Positions 20,433 to 29,279 are shown, counted from the stretch's first letter. The stretch is DNA of 64,000 bases from Yersinia proxima (GCF_902170785.1 NZ_CABHYG010000017.1:62001-126000), one strand, 5' to 3'. Notes: generated by a model not told the origin, from the sequence alone. Program-made: numbers and translations.

Positions 20433-21440
20433 TTAGTCATTTTCGAACTTGTCATAGGGATTTAATGTTAGTGCTGCATCCAGATGATCCGGGGCGAAAT
20501 GTGAGTAACGCATAGTCATCACGATAGTGCTGTGACCAAGGATTTGTTGCAGTACCAGAATGTTGCCGCCCCCCATCATAAAGTGGCTGGCAAATGTGTG
20601 CCGCAGTACGTGAGTACGCTGTCCTTTAGGCAGTTCTATCCCCGCCCTTTTTAGTGCATTTTTGAAAGCATCATAACAGGATGAAAACATTGGCCCGCGC
20701 CGTTTAGGCAAGCGGTCATATAAACGTTTGGATATGGGAACTGTACGATTACGCTTACTTTTAGTCTGAGTAAATGTGACACGATTCGGCATAAGTTGAG
20801 ACTGAGAAAGCCCCTGCGCTTCACTCCATCTCGCGCCGGTAGCTAGGCATAAGCGAACCACATTACCCAGGTCTTTATTTTCCGACTCGTCACAAGCAAC
20901 CAATAGTCGCTTTATATCGTCAGGATAGAGAAATGCGAGTTCCTGATCTCCCTCTTTAAACTGGCGTAAGCCATCCAGAGGATTATCACCCTCCCATTCT
21001 CCTAACCGTTTTAACTCTGAAAATACCGCCCGAAGATAAGAATATTCACGGTTAACCGTTGCTTGTTTCGGTGCTGCTCTGCCCTTAGCTTGCCATCTGC
21101 CGTTAAGCCGCTGTTCCCGATAAACAGCAAAAGCGTTCTTATCAAAATCCGTGACCAGTGGATCACCCAACCGTTCACAGATAGCCTCTAACTTTACCTT
21201 TCGGGTTTCACCCGATGTTAGAGTTTGCCCGTGCATCTCGTACCAACGACTAACCAAATTGCTGAGTTTCAATGTATTACCAACCGAAGCCTCAACAACT
21301 TGATCTTTTTGCATCATACGACGCTCAAATGAGAGCGCCTCGCCTTTAGTAGCAAACTGCTTGCGAAGCCGTTCACCACGCCGTCCATTGGGATAGCACT
21401 CACAAATCCATTTGCCAGTTGTAAGCTTGCGGATAGTCAT
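20433..21440 (-). CDS. int: P2-type tyrosine-recombinase integrase
   Basis: 335 residues, P2 Int length. N-terminal arm-binding region with KLTTGKWICECYPNG; catalytic residues R204 (GARWSEA), a Lys near 227-229, H277-x-x-R280 (HVLRHTF), H303 (LGHS) and Y312 (MRYSH). It recombines attP with the 3' part of leuZ. Lies about 110 bp from attL, as in P2. Its ATG overlaps the stop of the upstream BRCT gene (ATGA), so its expression is likely coupled to that gene. Confidence 0.96.
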   Translation of the reverse strand: MTIRKLTTGKWICECYPNGRRGERLRKQFATKGEALSFERRMMQKDQVVEASVGNTLKLSNLVSRWYEMHGQTLTSGETRKVKLEAICERLGDPLVTDFDKNAFAVYREQRLNGRWQAKGRAAPKQATVNREYSYLRAVFSELKRLGEWEGDNPLDGLRQFKEGDQELAFLYPDDIKRLLVACDESENKDLGNVVRLCLATGARWSEAQGLSQSQLMPNRVTFTQTKSKRNRTVPISKRLYDRLPKRRGPMFSSCYDAFKNALKRAGIELPKGQRTHVLRHTFASHFMMGGGNILVLQQILGHSTIVMTMRYSHFAPDHLDAALTLNPYDKFEND

Positions 21441-22627
21441 TTGGCAAATAAATCCGCGCGAATAGGTTTACTCCCCTTATCTTTTTTCCAATAACATCCA
21501 GTTTGGAGTAAAGCAATAAATTCGTTTTGATCCATGACTAAGGTTTCCATCAATTTTATTTTCTCCCTTTCGATACTCGGCCGAAATACTTCAATTGTTA
21601 AAGTGCCAGCATCATATGACTGACTTTCAATAAGTATTGGCAATTCCGTTAGTTCTTTAGACGTAATTAAGTTATCGGGAATAAAACTTCCGGTAAATTT
21701 CCCATCAAGTGTTGCAATGGTTTCATATCCAGCAAAACACTCGAATTTCACTTGTAGAACCACTGCATCTTCCAATTTCAGAAATTCTGCCCAATCTGTA
21801 TAGCCTAACTTACTACTATAAAACGTATCTCCACGGTGAAATGAGTATGATGCACCCTGAGTCCAAGTATCGTATTGGTGTCCTTCAAATACTGATTTAG
21901 TAAGTTTAATATCTAAAGCCTCTTTATACACTTTACTGACAGCAAATCGCCAACCAGCAGCATAGCCATCAGAAAAATGAGCAATCAAGGCATTACTACG
22001 CTGTAAAGAGCGTACGATATTAAAAGTTGACGCAGCATTTTCATGTAGAGCTTTTATTTTTTCATCCATTGGTTCCACTAATTCTTTTTGCTGACCAAGT
22101 TCAAATGATTCTTGTAAAATCTCACCAGTTTCAATGAAGTGTTCGAATTGTTCTGAGGTGATAAGAAATACCCCTTTACCATTCGCAAGCTCTATTTTTC
22201 TTGGGCCAGCATTCTCACCGCAACATAGGAAATAAAGCTTTGATGTCACACCAGACTTAACATCAAGTCCATTATTTTTAGCTAATTCAGTAAGTCTATC
22301 TTTCTCTTCTTTATTAAACCCGGTAAAGCAAATTTCTATTTTAGAAACTTTAGCTACCTTGTTTTTACTATCATTTAATAACTTACTATTAAAAGTCTCG
22401 CCATCATGAGAAGTGCTAACTAGGGGAGGCAGTTGACTTTTATCATCGAACATCTCTAATACCCTATCTTTTCTAAACGTCCTATAAGAACGTTTATCTA
22501 TAGAGTATCCCTGGAAGTAATCATCCTTATGAACAAATTTGGCAATATGGTGAGGAGAGACCTCCCCTTTAGAGTTTACATATACAAAAAAGGCTTCCTT
22601 ATTGATAACTTTACTTTCTTCAAACAT
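21437..22627 (-). CDS. BRCT-domain protein coupled to int, unknown cargo
   Basis: 396 residues. Residues about 12-60 form a small beta-rich region (DDYFQGYSIDKRSYRTFR) resembling WYL/SH3-like domains. Residues 96-169 fit a BRCT domain: KIEICFTGF, then helix, GLDVKSGVTSKLYFLCC, GKGVFLITSEQFEHFI. The last 190 residues are unrecognised and contain aromatic-rich strands. BRCT domains bind DNA ends, nicks or phosphopeptides. P2 has no such gene between int and the repressor. AT-richer than neighbouring phage genes. Overlaps int by 4 nt. A role in DNA repair, integration control or defence is inference. Confidence 0.7.
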   Translation of the reverse strand: MFEESKVINKEAFFVYVNSKGEVSPHHIAKFVHKDDYFQGYSIDKRSYRTFRKDRVLEMFDDKSQLPPLVSTSHDGETFNSKLLNDSKNKVAKVSKIEICFTGFNKEEKDRLTELAKNNGLDVKSGVTSKLYFLCCGENAGPRKIELANGKGVFLITSEQFEHFIETGEILQESFELGQQKELVEPMDEKIKALHENAASTFNIVRSLQRSNALIAHFSDGYAAGWRFAVSKVYKEALDIKLTKSVFEGHQYDTWTQGASYSFHRGDTFYSSKLGYTDWAEFLKLEDAVVLQVKFECFAGYETIATLDGKFTGSFIPDNLITSKELTELPILIESQSYDAGTLTIEVFRPSIEREKIKLMETLVMDQNEFIALLQTGCYWKKDKGSKPIRADLFAK

Positions 22628-22658
22628 TTTGCAGCTCCGTCTGTTCTGAATGGTTAAG

Positions 22659-23027
22659 TTAATTGCTTTCTGATTTCAATTGAGGCTTCGATTGCGCGAA
22701 CGCATCGCCAACCGCCTGTATATTTAGCCTTGCCGAGTCATCCATTGCTCGGTAATTCTCTACTAGTTTCAGCTCTTCTGTAGAGATAGTATCTGGAGGG
22801 GTTCGTTTCCCAGTCAGTATATACATGACGTCTAAACCATACTGAGCATTCAACAATGCGAGTGTGGCAGCATCAGGTACGGTTTCCCCTCTCTCATATT
22901 TGCCCCAAGTTCTGGTTGAAACACCAAAATTTGTCGCCATAGCCTCTTGGCTTTCACCCGTTTTTTCCCTTTCTTCACGCAGTCGTGCGCCAATTAGGAA
23001 TAATAATTCCTCTTTTTTGTTTGACAT
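22659..23027 (-). CDS. prophage repressor (P2 C/CI-type, XRE HTH)
   Basis: 122 residues. HTH at about residues 12-65 (REEREKTGESQEAMATNFGVS, TRTWGKYERGE), then a short C-terminal dimerisation region. It lies in the P2 C position, divergent from the cox-like genes. P2 C has 99 residues. The C-terminal region has no LexA-type peptidase motif, so induction is probably not by RecA-stimulated cleavage. One operator overlaps its own first codons. Confidence 0.9.
   Translation of the reverse strand: MSNKKEELLFLIGARLREEREKTGESQEAMATNFGVSTRTWGKYERGETVPDAATLALLNAQYGLDVMYILTGKRTPPDTISTEELKLVENYRAMDDSARLNIQAVGDAFAQSKPQLKSESN
22996..23011. promoter_or_regulatory. candidate repressor operator O1
   Basis: Perfect 16-bp palindrome AGGAATAATAATTCCT inside the first codons of the repressor gene. 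It shares the AGGAA-N6-TTCCT pattern with O2, 32 bp away. Confidence 0.6.
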
Positions 23028-23049
23028 AGGAACAATACTTCCTTAAATT
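23021..23049 (+). promoter_or_regulatory. early lytic promoter (Pe)
   Basis: TTGACA (23021-23026), 17-bp spacer, TAAATT (23044-23049). It drives rightward transcription of the cox-like and replication genes; O2 lies in its spacer. Confidence 0.65.
23028..23043. promoter_or_regulatory. candidate repressor operator O2 inside the early promoter
   Basis: AGGAACAATACTTCCT, pattern AGGAA-N6-TTCCT. It falls exactly in the spacer of the early promoter (-35 at 23021, -10 at 23044). Distance to O1 is 32 bp, about three helical turns on the same face. A third half-site AGGAA is at 23059-23063. Confidence 0.65.
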
Positions 23050-23087
23050 GTGTTGTACAGGAACTTAGTGGATCACAATATACCATT

Positions 23088-23279
23088 ATGAAACAAGTCG
23101 AACATGATCAACGCTCGCGATTACCGAAAGGAATCGCCTCAAAAAATCCTACCCCTATGCGTTTATCTGATGGTGAACGCTCTGAATTAGAAGCACTTGC
23201 AGCAAAAGAAAGTCGTTCAATTTCCAGTATGGCCCGCTTGGTTTACTTGCGCGGGATCGCTGCTATTCAGGCTGATTGA
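23088..23279 (+). CDS. small ribbon-helix-helix-like early protein
   Basis: 63 residues: basic N-terminus, then TPMRLSDGERSELEALAAKESRSISSMARLVYLRGI, which has the strand-helix-helix layout of Arc/CopG-type DNA-binding proteins. First gene of the rightward early transcript, 38 bp after the promoter. It may take part in the lysis/lysogeny switch; this is inferred from position and fold. Confidence 0.7.
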   Translation: MKQVEHDQRSRLPKGIASKNPTPMRLSDGERSELEALAAKESRSISSMARLVYLRGIAAIQAD

Positions 23280-23291
23280 TAGGGGGAAATT

Positions 23292-23495
23292 ATGGGTAAT
23301 GTCACCATTAATATCACCGTACCCACGGGCTATGTCTCTCTGAAAGAATATGCCGTAATGACTGGTATCCCGTTCGCTACCTGCCGGGGAATGGTGCGCG
23401 ATGGGCGGATTATTATTCGTCCGAAAATTAAAGCCGGTGACAAGGTTGAAGTTAACTTGGTCGCTATGTTGAAAGATGCCATAGCCAATAGTTAG
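23292..23495 (+). CDS. cox: Cox-like regulator/excisionase
   Basis: 67 residues with a winged-helix/MerR-like excisionase core VSLKEYAVMTGIPFATCRGMV followed by DGRIIIRPKIKAGDK, the layout of P2 Cox (EFAKLIGKSTGAVRRMI ... GKLP). P2 Cox represses the repressor promoter and is needed for excision. Its place in the early operon agrees. GGGGG lies upstream of the ATG. Confidence 0.7.
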   Translation: MGNVTINITVPTGYVSLKEYAVMTGIPFATCRGMVRDGRIIIRPKIKAGDKVEVNLVAMLKDAIANS

Positions 23496-23506
23496 GGGAA
23501 AATACG

Positions 23507-23713
23507 ATGCATGCCTTAAGTGTTATCAGCCGTAATGCATGGTTTTATCGCGGGTTCGTGATTAATTTTCGCCGCAGAACGACCATTAACTTACTTAACC
23601 GTTATGAAGTTTTCTTGGGTGAGCAGTCTTTCGGCTTATTTGATGCTCAGGCCCTCGCAACGGGCTTTATCGATCAGTTGTACACCGAGCGTGAGACGGG
23701 AGTTGCAGCATGA
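23507..23713 (+). CDS. small early phage protein, unknown
   Basis: 68 residues, rich in Arg and aromatic residues (NAWFYRGFVINFRRRTTINLL). AGGGGA lies upstream of the ATG. Overlaps the next gene by 4 nt. P2 has several unnamed small genes (orf78-orf83) in this region; no function recognised. Confidence 0.65.
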   Translation: MHALSVISRNAWFYRGFVINFRRRTTINLLNRYEVFLGEQSFGLFDAQALATGFIDQLYTERETGVAA

Positions 23714-24024
23714 AATCACCTTGCCTACAGATAGCTAACGCCATATTGCGCACGCACAGTGCTGATATAGCCGAGTTAATCAATCGCTCAGTAGGGAAAG
23801 ATGGAATTTATTCAATAAGAACAACGCTTCATCACCGTGAAAGAAATTCTATTGCCAGTAATACCCTTGCGGGCTTAAGTATGATTACCGCCATAGCGTG
23901 GCAATTGCGTGAAAACGAGTTAGCCACTTTCCACCAACTGAATACAGCAACACAGCAATTCCGTGAATCCGGCGATCTTCCGCCGCTATTTAATGAAGAG
24001 GTGCCGACATGCCAGGGCAACTAA
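23710..24024 (+). CDS. early phage protein, unknown
   Basis: 104 residues, mainly helical, no recognised domain. Starts by 4-nt overlap (ATGA) with the preceding gene and overlaps the 51-residue gene after it by 16 nt, so the three are probably translationally coupled. Confidence 0.65.
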   Translation: MKSPCLQIANAILRTHSADIAELINRSVGKDGIYSIRTTLHHRERNSIASNTLAGLSMITAIAWQLRENELATFHQLNTATQQFRESGDLPPLFNEEVPTCQGN

Positions 24025-24164
24025 TTGAATTGACCGGAGGCGCATTAATCATGCTGGCCGTGCTTATTTGGATTGCTGTTTTGTCTGTCCGCGCCGCAAT
24101 TCGTGATCACCGCCATCGCACCAGTATCAAGAAAGAAGAAGTAGCACGCAAAGCGCGTCTGTAA
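24009..24164 (+). CDS. 51-residue single-span membrane protein
   Basis: Begins MPGQLIELTGG, one hydrophobic helix (ALIMLAVLIWIAVLSV) and a basic tail (RDHRHRTSIKKEE). GAGG lies 6 nt before the ATG. It overlaps the end of the preceding gene by 16 nt. Too short to be picked up by many callers. Function unknown. Confidence 0.6.
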   Translation: MPGQLIELTGGALIMLAVLIWIAVLSVRAAIRDHRHRTSIKKEEVARKARL

Positions 24165-24204
24165 GTTTAAACCGTATTAATTGTTCTCTCGTGAGGTGCG
24201 AATA

Positions 24205-24510
24205 ATGGGGCAAATAAATACCGATGAATCACCACTTTCAATGCAGGAATGGAATCAGAAAGTAGGCTTACGGCATTTAGACCACATAAAGGAACTGTTT
24301 AAAAAAGATCCAGATGAAGAGTTTGAGCAACGTTTGGAGTCATTAAGCAGGGGTAAGACCAAAGGTATTATTTATTATGCCGCTGGGATAAAGAAAGACG
24401 GCCACGAAAGAAAATTTCGGGAGTTGGAATATCACGAAAGAAAAGCGGTGCGTAAAGCAGCGTTGGATCTATGGGTTGATTTGAATTCAATACCAAAAGA
24501 CTTGTTATAA
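24205..24510 (+). CDS. early phage protein, unknown
   Basis: 101 residues, strongly charged, no recognised domain (repeated EL/EYHERKAVRKAAL helix near the C-terminus). The start at 24205 is preferred because GAGG lies 8 nt upstream; the longer frame begins at a TTG without a ribosome site. Confidence 0.6.
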   Translation: MGQINTDESPLSMQEWNQKVGLRHLDHIKELFKKDPDEEFEQRLESLSRGKTKGIIYYAAGIKKDGHERKFRELEYHERKAVRKAALDLWVDLNSIPKDLL

Positions 24511-24592
24511 AGAAATAACCTTTTAGCGGGTTATTAAATATGGCGCATTTATCGCGTCGGGATTCCTATTATCTAAAGTTAAGGATTCGAAT

Positions 24593-24790
24593 ATGCCGAG
24601 TAAGAAAATTAAAAATGCTGATTTACTCAATGATGCCCTGATAAATGAACGTAGGAAACAAGCAATACTGACCTCTGCGCTTCTGGAAAATCTGGCAAAT
24701 GTCATTATTGCTCGTGCTTTATGCGTTAAAGAATCGGTGGAATTACTGCGCCAGGAATCCGATAAAATCCAAAATCAAATAAATGAGTAA
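24593..24790 (+). CDS. small helical phage protein (DUF2732-like)
   Basis: 65 residues, nearly all helical: ALINERRKQAILTSALLENLA, then a second helix rich in Glu/Gln. The layout resembles DUF2732 proteins common in P2-like phages, from memory. Overlaps dam by 8 nt. Confidence 0.55.
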   Translation: MPSKKIKNADLLNDALINERRKQAILTSALLENLANVIIARALCVKESVELLRQESDKIQNQINE

Positions 24791-25622
24791 GCGGCTAATG
24801 ACAATAAATCGCTCTCCGCTGAAATGGGCCGGTTCAAAGGCTCGCATTATGCCAACCTTACTTCAACATTTGCCAACCGGTAAACGATTGGTAGAACCGT
24901 TTGCTGGTTCCTGTTCTGTGATGCTGAATACGGATTATGATGAATATCTGATAACAGATATCAATGATGATCTGATTAACTTCTATGAAGTCGCCAAAAG
25001 AGAAACGAGCGACTTAATCAATGTGGCTTCCTCACTGTTTCTTACGGCTAATTCCGACGAACAATATTATATTTTCCGCAAAATATTTAATGCACGAAAC
25101 CGTGATGATATATCCAGAGCAGCAATCTTCCTTTATCTTAATCGCCATTGTTTTAATGGTATTTGTCGCTATAACCAACAAGGGCAATTTAACGTCCCCT
25201 ATGGCAAATACAAAGCACCTTATTTCCCCGAAGCCGAGATCCGTTTCTTTGCTGAAAAAGCCAAGAAAGCGACTTTCTTATGTTGTGATTTCTCCGAAGC
25301 ACTGGAAATGGCTGTTGCGGGTGATGTGATTTATTGCGATCCGCCTTATATCCCAGTCTCCAGCACTGCTGACTTTACCCATTATCACACCGATGGTTTT
25401 AGCGCTGATCAGCAATTTCGTTTAGCCCGCCTACTGGCAAGGGCCGCTGAAAATGGCTGTCATGTTGTTGCCTCCAATAGCGATACCTCTATCAGTCGCG
25501 ATCTCTATAGCCGTTTCACCCTCCACTCGATTACGGCTCCGCGCTCTATCAGTTGTAAAAGTGATGGCAGAAAAAGTATCGGGGAAATTATTGCGACAAT
25601 TCCGGCGCAATTATATGACTGA
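24783..25622 (+). CDS. dam: Dam, phage DNA adenine methylase
   Basis: 279 residues, D12-class N6-adenine methyltransferase: SAM motif PLKWAGSKARI (residues 12-22), VEPFAGSC, and catalytic DPPY (CDPPYIPVS). GATC specificity is inferred from family resemblance. P2-like phages of enterobacteria often carry dam at this place next to gene A. An ATG five codons downstream is an alternative start. Overlaps gene A by 8 nt. Confidence 0.9.
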   Translation: MSKRLMTINRSPLKWAGSKARIMPTLLQHLPTGKRLVEPFAGSCSVMLNTDYDEYLITDINDDLINFYEVAKRETSDLINVASSLFLTANSDEQYYIFRKIFNARNRDDISRAAIFLYLNRHCFNGICRYNQQGQFNVPYGKYKAPYFPEAEIRFFAEKAKKATFLCCDFSEALEMAVAGDVIYCDPPYIPVSSTADFTHYHTDGFSADQQFRLARLLARAAENGCHVVASNSDTSISRDLYSRFTLHSITAPRSISCKSDGRKSIGEIIATIPAQLYD

Positions 25623-28239
25623 GCATGCCCGTGGCCGCATCATCCCAACATCACCGCTGCCTTATCCAGGCAACGGTGATGTTTCTATTGAATGGGAGCA
25701 CTCATGGAATGCCCCGCGCCCAGCCATTGGTGGCTACCAATCTTTAGCGCCGGTCGCAGTGGTAGTAAAACCAAAATCTCACCCGCTGGTTATTCGCTAT
25801 GTGAAGCGGCTGAATGCATTGGGGTATACAGAATTACGGGAGCCTAACCAGACATTACTTAAAATGCGCAGGGAGCGCGCTGAGCTGGAGCGCGAGATCT
25901 ATTTGCGTGATAAGCAACAATGGGCGGATTCACCGCAAGGCGTAGAGGCTCGTATTGATCAGCAACCTATTTTTATTAAATCGCATTTTCAAAATAAAAT
26001 TAGATGGTTACGTGAAAATCATGGCGATAAACATACCAATGCATTCTTAACCGGCACCGGCAAGAATGCATTGCTACGTCTGGATGCTGTGCGCGAATAT
26101 CAGGGTGTGAGCAAGGGCCGTAAATCTGAGTTAATGGCTTATTTTCAGGGCATCTATAGCCACCTTGCCGAACTGAATAAACGCCGGGTTAAATCACTGG
26201 CAAATGATATTGCTGGCCGCATTAATGAAATGTTCTGCACCGAGGTATCCACGCCCACCGAAGAAACCCGCAATTTATCTGATGCCGAGTTATTAACCAT
26301 TTATCGCAATATTGCGCTTGAAGTGTGGTCTTTGCGCGTCAGGCCGTCGCACTGGCGTGAATTGGGGTCGAAGCCCGGCCACCAGGATCAGCCCGTAGAC
26401 CGCGCCACCTTTTACTCCGCTATTGCCAGATTGATTAATGCCGATTGGTGGGAGCGTAAATTGTGGCGGTTGCGTAATGATTGGCGAGAAAGTCAGTTGC
26501 GCGCCGCTGGCTTGATCCATAAGCGTGCCGCACCTTATGTCAGTAAAGAGGCATTGGCCGACTGGATAGAGCAAAAACGCCGCAATCGTGAATTTTTTAA
26601 ACGACATGAATTAGTTGATGATGAGGGCAACACCGTTTCTTTAGAGGCAATGGTGGATGCCAGTATCAGCAATCCGACTATTCGCCGTCATGAGTTGATG
26701 GCGCGCATGAAAGGGATCGAACTGGTTGCTCAGTCGCGTGATGATGTGGGTATGTTCTATACCATTACTTGCCCGTCTAAATACCACGCCAACAACCAAA
26801 GCGGCCACGCTAACCCGAAATGGAACTACACCACGCCGTCACAAGCGCAAGCCTATCTCACCAAGTTATGGAGAAACATTACTTCAAAATTGGGTAGGGA
26901 AAATCTGCGCGTCTACGGTTTTCGTGTGGCTGAGCCGCATCATGACAGTACACCGCACTGGCACTTATTGTTATTTATGAAACCGCAAGAGTGCCACGCG
27001 ATCACCGAAATTATGCGCGCCTACGCTGTCAAAACTGATCGCGCCGAATTAGGTAAGCGCACCAGCGCCCGATTTACCGCTAAACGGCTGGATCCGAAGA
27101 TAGGCAGCGCCACCGCCTATATCGCTAAATACATCAGTAAAAATATTGATGGTTACGCGCTGGATGGCGAATTAGACCATGAAACTGGCAAGCCGCTGAA
27201 AGAAACGGCTCGTTTTGCTATGGCCTGGGCATCTCGCCACCGTATCCGCCAATATCAGCCCATAGGCACGCCGCCGGTGACTGTCTGGCGGGAGTTGCGC
27301 AAGCTGAATAACCAGCTACTCAATGATCTGATTAAATCAGATGAATTTAAGTTAGCCATACAGCGCCTGATAGATAAAAAAACCGACCCCGCAGACATTG
27401 CAGCGAAAGTAGCCGCCATGCGAGGGAAAAAGCTATTACTTGATCCGGCAATGGATGCGGTTATGTCGGCGGCTGATGTCAGTTGTTTTGCTACCTATAT
27501 CATGCAGCAGGGTGGCGTCTTAATTCCCCGCGAAGAGTACACCGTGCGCATTGCCTGGCAGGACAATGAACAGCCCAACGCCTACGGCGAAATCACCGAG
27601 AAGATTTTCGGTATCTATTCCCCGCTTTTGGGCGAGGCGTCGCGCATCTGTACTCGCCTAAAAACTTGGAAGATTGTCGCCCGCCAAAAGGTGAAACCCG
27701 CCGTTGCCGTGGGGTTTGATGTTTTTCAGGACGGCTCCGCCGTCCCTTGGAGTTCTGTCAATAACTCTCCGGTAGAGCAAAAAATAGTCGAACCGGAGGA
27801 GGCCATAGACAGAACATTAGAAGAAAAAACAATCGATTTCACCGCACTCACCGATGCAGAACGCCGGACCTTACTGCGCAGGATTAAAAACGCGCCGGTA
27901 GCAACGATTAAAACTAATCCATTGACGCCAGCCGAGGAATTATCACGCCAGGTATCAGCCGAAAAGGCCGCCCAGCGGCAAGAAAAAACCGTACAACTGG
28001 CACCAGTGACAACAAAAATCCGCGATTTTGCCGAGTCAATCGGGCTTTCCATTAGCAAGCAGCAAGCGCAATCACTGGCTTGTGGCGCAACGTTGACCAT
28101 CAGCGGCCAGAACTGGCGGGCAAGAGAGGATTGTTGTTTGTACCAGTGCCAACCAACCACCGCCCAGCGGGTATTTAGCGTCATGAGCCGGGTGGCGAAA
28201 TTACGAGAGGGAGTAAACCGTGAAAGTCACCAATATTAA
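25615..28239 (+). CDS. A: GpA, rolling-circle replication initiator endonuclease
   Basis: 874 residues, larger than P2 A (761). HUH-type nuclease: H448-W-H450 (TPHWHLLLF) and a pair of catalytic tyrosines Y502 and Y506 (YIAKYIS), the two-Tyr arrangement of P2 A. It nicks the phage origin, which in P2 lies inside A, and starts rolling-circle replication. The start at 25615 (MTEHARG) is chosen because the frame further upstream lies inside dam. The C-terminal 100 residues are variable. Confidence 0.93.
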   Translation: MTEHARGRIIPTSPLPYPGNGDVSIEWEHSWNAPRPAIGGYQSLAPVAVVVKPKSHPLVIRYVKRLNALGYTELREPNQTLLKMRRERAELEREIYLRDKQQWADSPQGVEARIDQQPIFIKSHFQNKIRWLRENHGDKHTNAFLTGTGKNALLRLDAVREYQGVSKGRKSELMAYFQGIYSHLAELNKRRVKSLANDIAGRINEMFCTEVSTPTEETRNLSDAELLTIYRNIALEVWSLRVRPSHWRELGSKPGHQDQPVDRATFYSAIARLINADWWERKLWRLRNDWRESQLRAAGLIHKRAAPYVSKEALADWIEQKRRNREFFKRHELVDDEGNTVSLEAMVDASISNPTIRRHELMARMKGIELVAQSRDDVGMFYTITCPSKYHANNQSGHANPKWNYTTPSQAQAYLTKLWRNITSKLGRENLRVYGFRVAEPHHDSTPHWHLLLFMKPQECHAITEIMRAYAVKTDRAELGKRTSARFTAKRLDPKIGSATAYIAKYISKNIDGYALDGELDHETGKPLKETARFAMAWASRHRIRQYQPIGTPPVTVWRELRKLNNQLLNDLIKSDEFKLAIQRLIDKKTDPADIAAKVAAMRGKKLLLDPAMDAVMSAADVSCFATYIMQQGGVLIPREEYTVRIAWQDNEQPNAYGEITEKIFGIYSPLLGEASRICTRLKTWKIVARQKVKPAVAVGFDVFQDGSAVPWSSVNNSPVEQKIVEPEEAIDRTLEEKTIDFTALTDAERRTLLRRIKNAPVATIKTNPLTPAEELSRQVSAEKAAQRQEKTVQLAPVTTKIRDFAESIGLSISKQQAQSLACGATLTISGQNWRAREDCCLYQCQPTTAQRVFSVMSRVAKLREGVNRESHQY

Positions 28240-28450
28240 TTGCACCGACACCCTTTGCATATTGTCAGCCGATGAACAGCGAGTTGCTCAAATGCTTGGC
28301 GATGCATGGAACCAATATTTACAGCTTTCGATTGAACACCCCTGTGAACGTGATGAGTTCTGCCGGGCAATCCACGCCTGTCAGGGCATTGTATTGGCTC
28401 GTCCGGCAATTCGTGGGCTGGCTGAAAAAGGGCAGGGATATAAAAAATAG
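28220..28450 (+). CDS. small phage protein, unknown
   Basis: 76 residues, overlapping the end of A by 20 nt; a GAGAGGG site lies before the ATG. It has three cysteines (CTDTLC, PCERDEFC, HACQG) but no clear metal-site spacing. Function not recognised. Confidence 0.6.
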   Translation: MKVTNINCTDTLCILSADEQRVAQMLGDAWNQYLQLSIEHPCERDEFCRAIHACQGIVLARPAIRGLAEKGQGYKK

Positions 28451-28473
28451 CCATATCTTATTAGGAGAATGAA

Positions 28474-28794
28474 ATGCTCAAAGCAGATATTCAGTTTTTA
28501 TTTGATGAAGAAATGGAACGCCGCAGAGTTGAAATGGTTACAGTTAGAGCTGTTTGTTTCGTCAATAGCTACCTTGCGGCTCGGTTAGTCTTTGGCGACT
28601 TTAAAAACCAAACCCTAAAATTTCATGAGAATGGCATTGTCGATGTTTTTGCAGAAATCGCATTGCTTCACCGGATTGCGGCGTTAAAAACATTTAAAGA
28701 AGATGAGGAAAGCTATAAACATTTCACCTCAAAAATAGAAATTATTGGCCTGGGGCGCTGGTATTCAAATCGATTTATACGGATTAAATTTTAA
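28474..28794 (+). CDS. phage protein, unknown
   Basis: 106 residues, preceded by AGGAG at 8 nt. No recognised domain. In the early operon after A. Confidence 0.6.
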   Translation: MLKADIQFLFDEEMERRRVEMVTVRAVCFVNSYLAARLVFGDFKNQTLKFHENGIVDVFAEIALLHRIAALKTFKEDEESYKHFTSKIEIIGLGRWYSNRFIRIKF

Positions 28795-28807
28795 AAGGTG
28801 TCTGATT

Positions 28808-29152
28808 ATGACAGCAGCAAGTGACCGTAAACGCGCCCAGCGCCAGCGCGATAAAGAGTTAGGCATCACCGAGCTTACTTTGCGTATAGATACCGCAGAA
28901 ATGGCAATGTTTTTGGAGGGTTGCGAACAGCGCCGCATTGCTCGCGGGCCTTATGAGCGGGCTGAATATTTGCTAGGTTTGCTCCGGCAGGACAATAAAT
29001 TGCTACACAAACAGCTTAATGAGTTGAGGAAAGGTAGTTGTAAGCGGTGCGGTGACACATTGCCGGGTGATAAGGCTGGTTGCTGTTTGCAGGGGGACAC
29101 GGAGTGTTGGCAGACGTTGGGGTATAAGAAACTGATGTTGGATACAATTTAG
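28808..29152 (+). CDS. RHH-like phage protein with Cys-rich tail
   Basis: 114 residues. N-terminus SDRKRAQRQRDKELGITELTL resembles DNA-binding strand-helix proteins; the C-terminus has CKRC, CC and C spaced as in a small zinc-binding knuckle. AAGG lies 9 nt before the ATG at 28808. The last codons (YKKLML-DTI) are repeated at 31280 as YKKLML-KNL-stop in frame, so the 3' end has apparently been rebuilt by the neighbouring cargo insertion. Confidence 0.7.
   Translation: MTAASDRKRAQRQRDKELGITELTLRIDTAEMAMFLEGCEQRRIARGPYERAEYLLGLLRQDNKLLHKQLNELRKGSCKRCGDTLPGDKAGCCLQGDTECWQTLGYKKLMLDTI
29123..29139 (+). repeat. 17-bp direct repeat, left copy (end of the RHH-like gene)
   Basis: TATAAGAAACTGATGTT, identical to 31280-31296. 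It encodes YKKLML at the end of the gene at 28808. Confidence 0.85.
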
Positions 29153-29169
29153 CTGACTGATAATTATAT

Positions 29170-29196
29170 AAAAAGCCACATATTTTTATTGTGGCT
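29170..29196 (-). terminator. terminator of the two-gene cargo
   Basis: Stem AGCCACA / TGTGGCT, 9-nt loop. On the minus strand it is followed by TTTTTATA, so it ends the leftward transcript of the cargo genes. Confidence 0.6.
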
Positions 29197-29279
29197 CATA
29201 GACGACAATCAGGTCATGTTTGAAGTGGCACATATTATCCACAATCTAGTAGCCCTTTACACACGATAACTAACACTTT

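Noticed and set aside
24783-25622. phage Dam as part of a restriction-modification system
   Set aside because: No restriction endonuclease gene is next to it; solitary dam genes are usual in this phage group.
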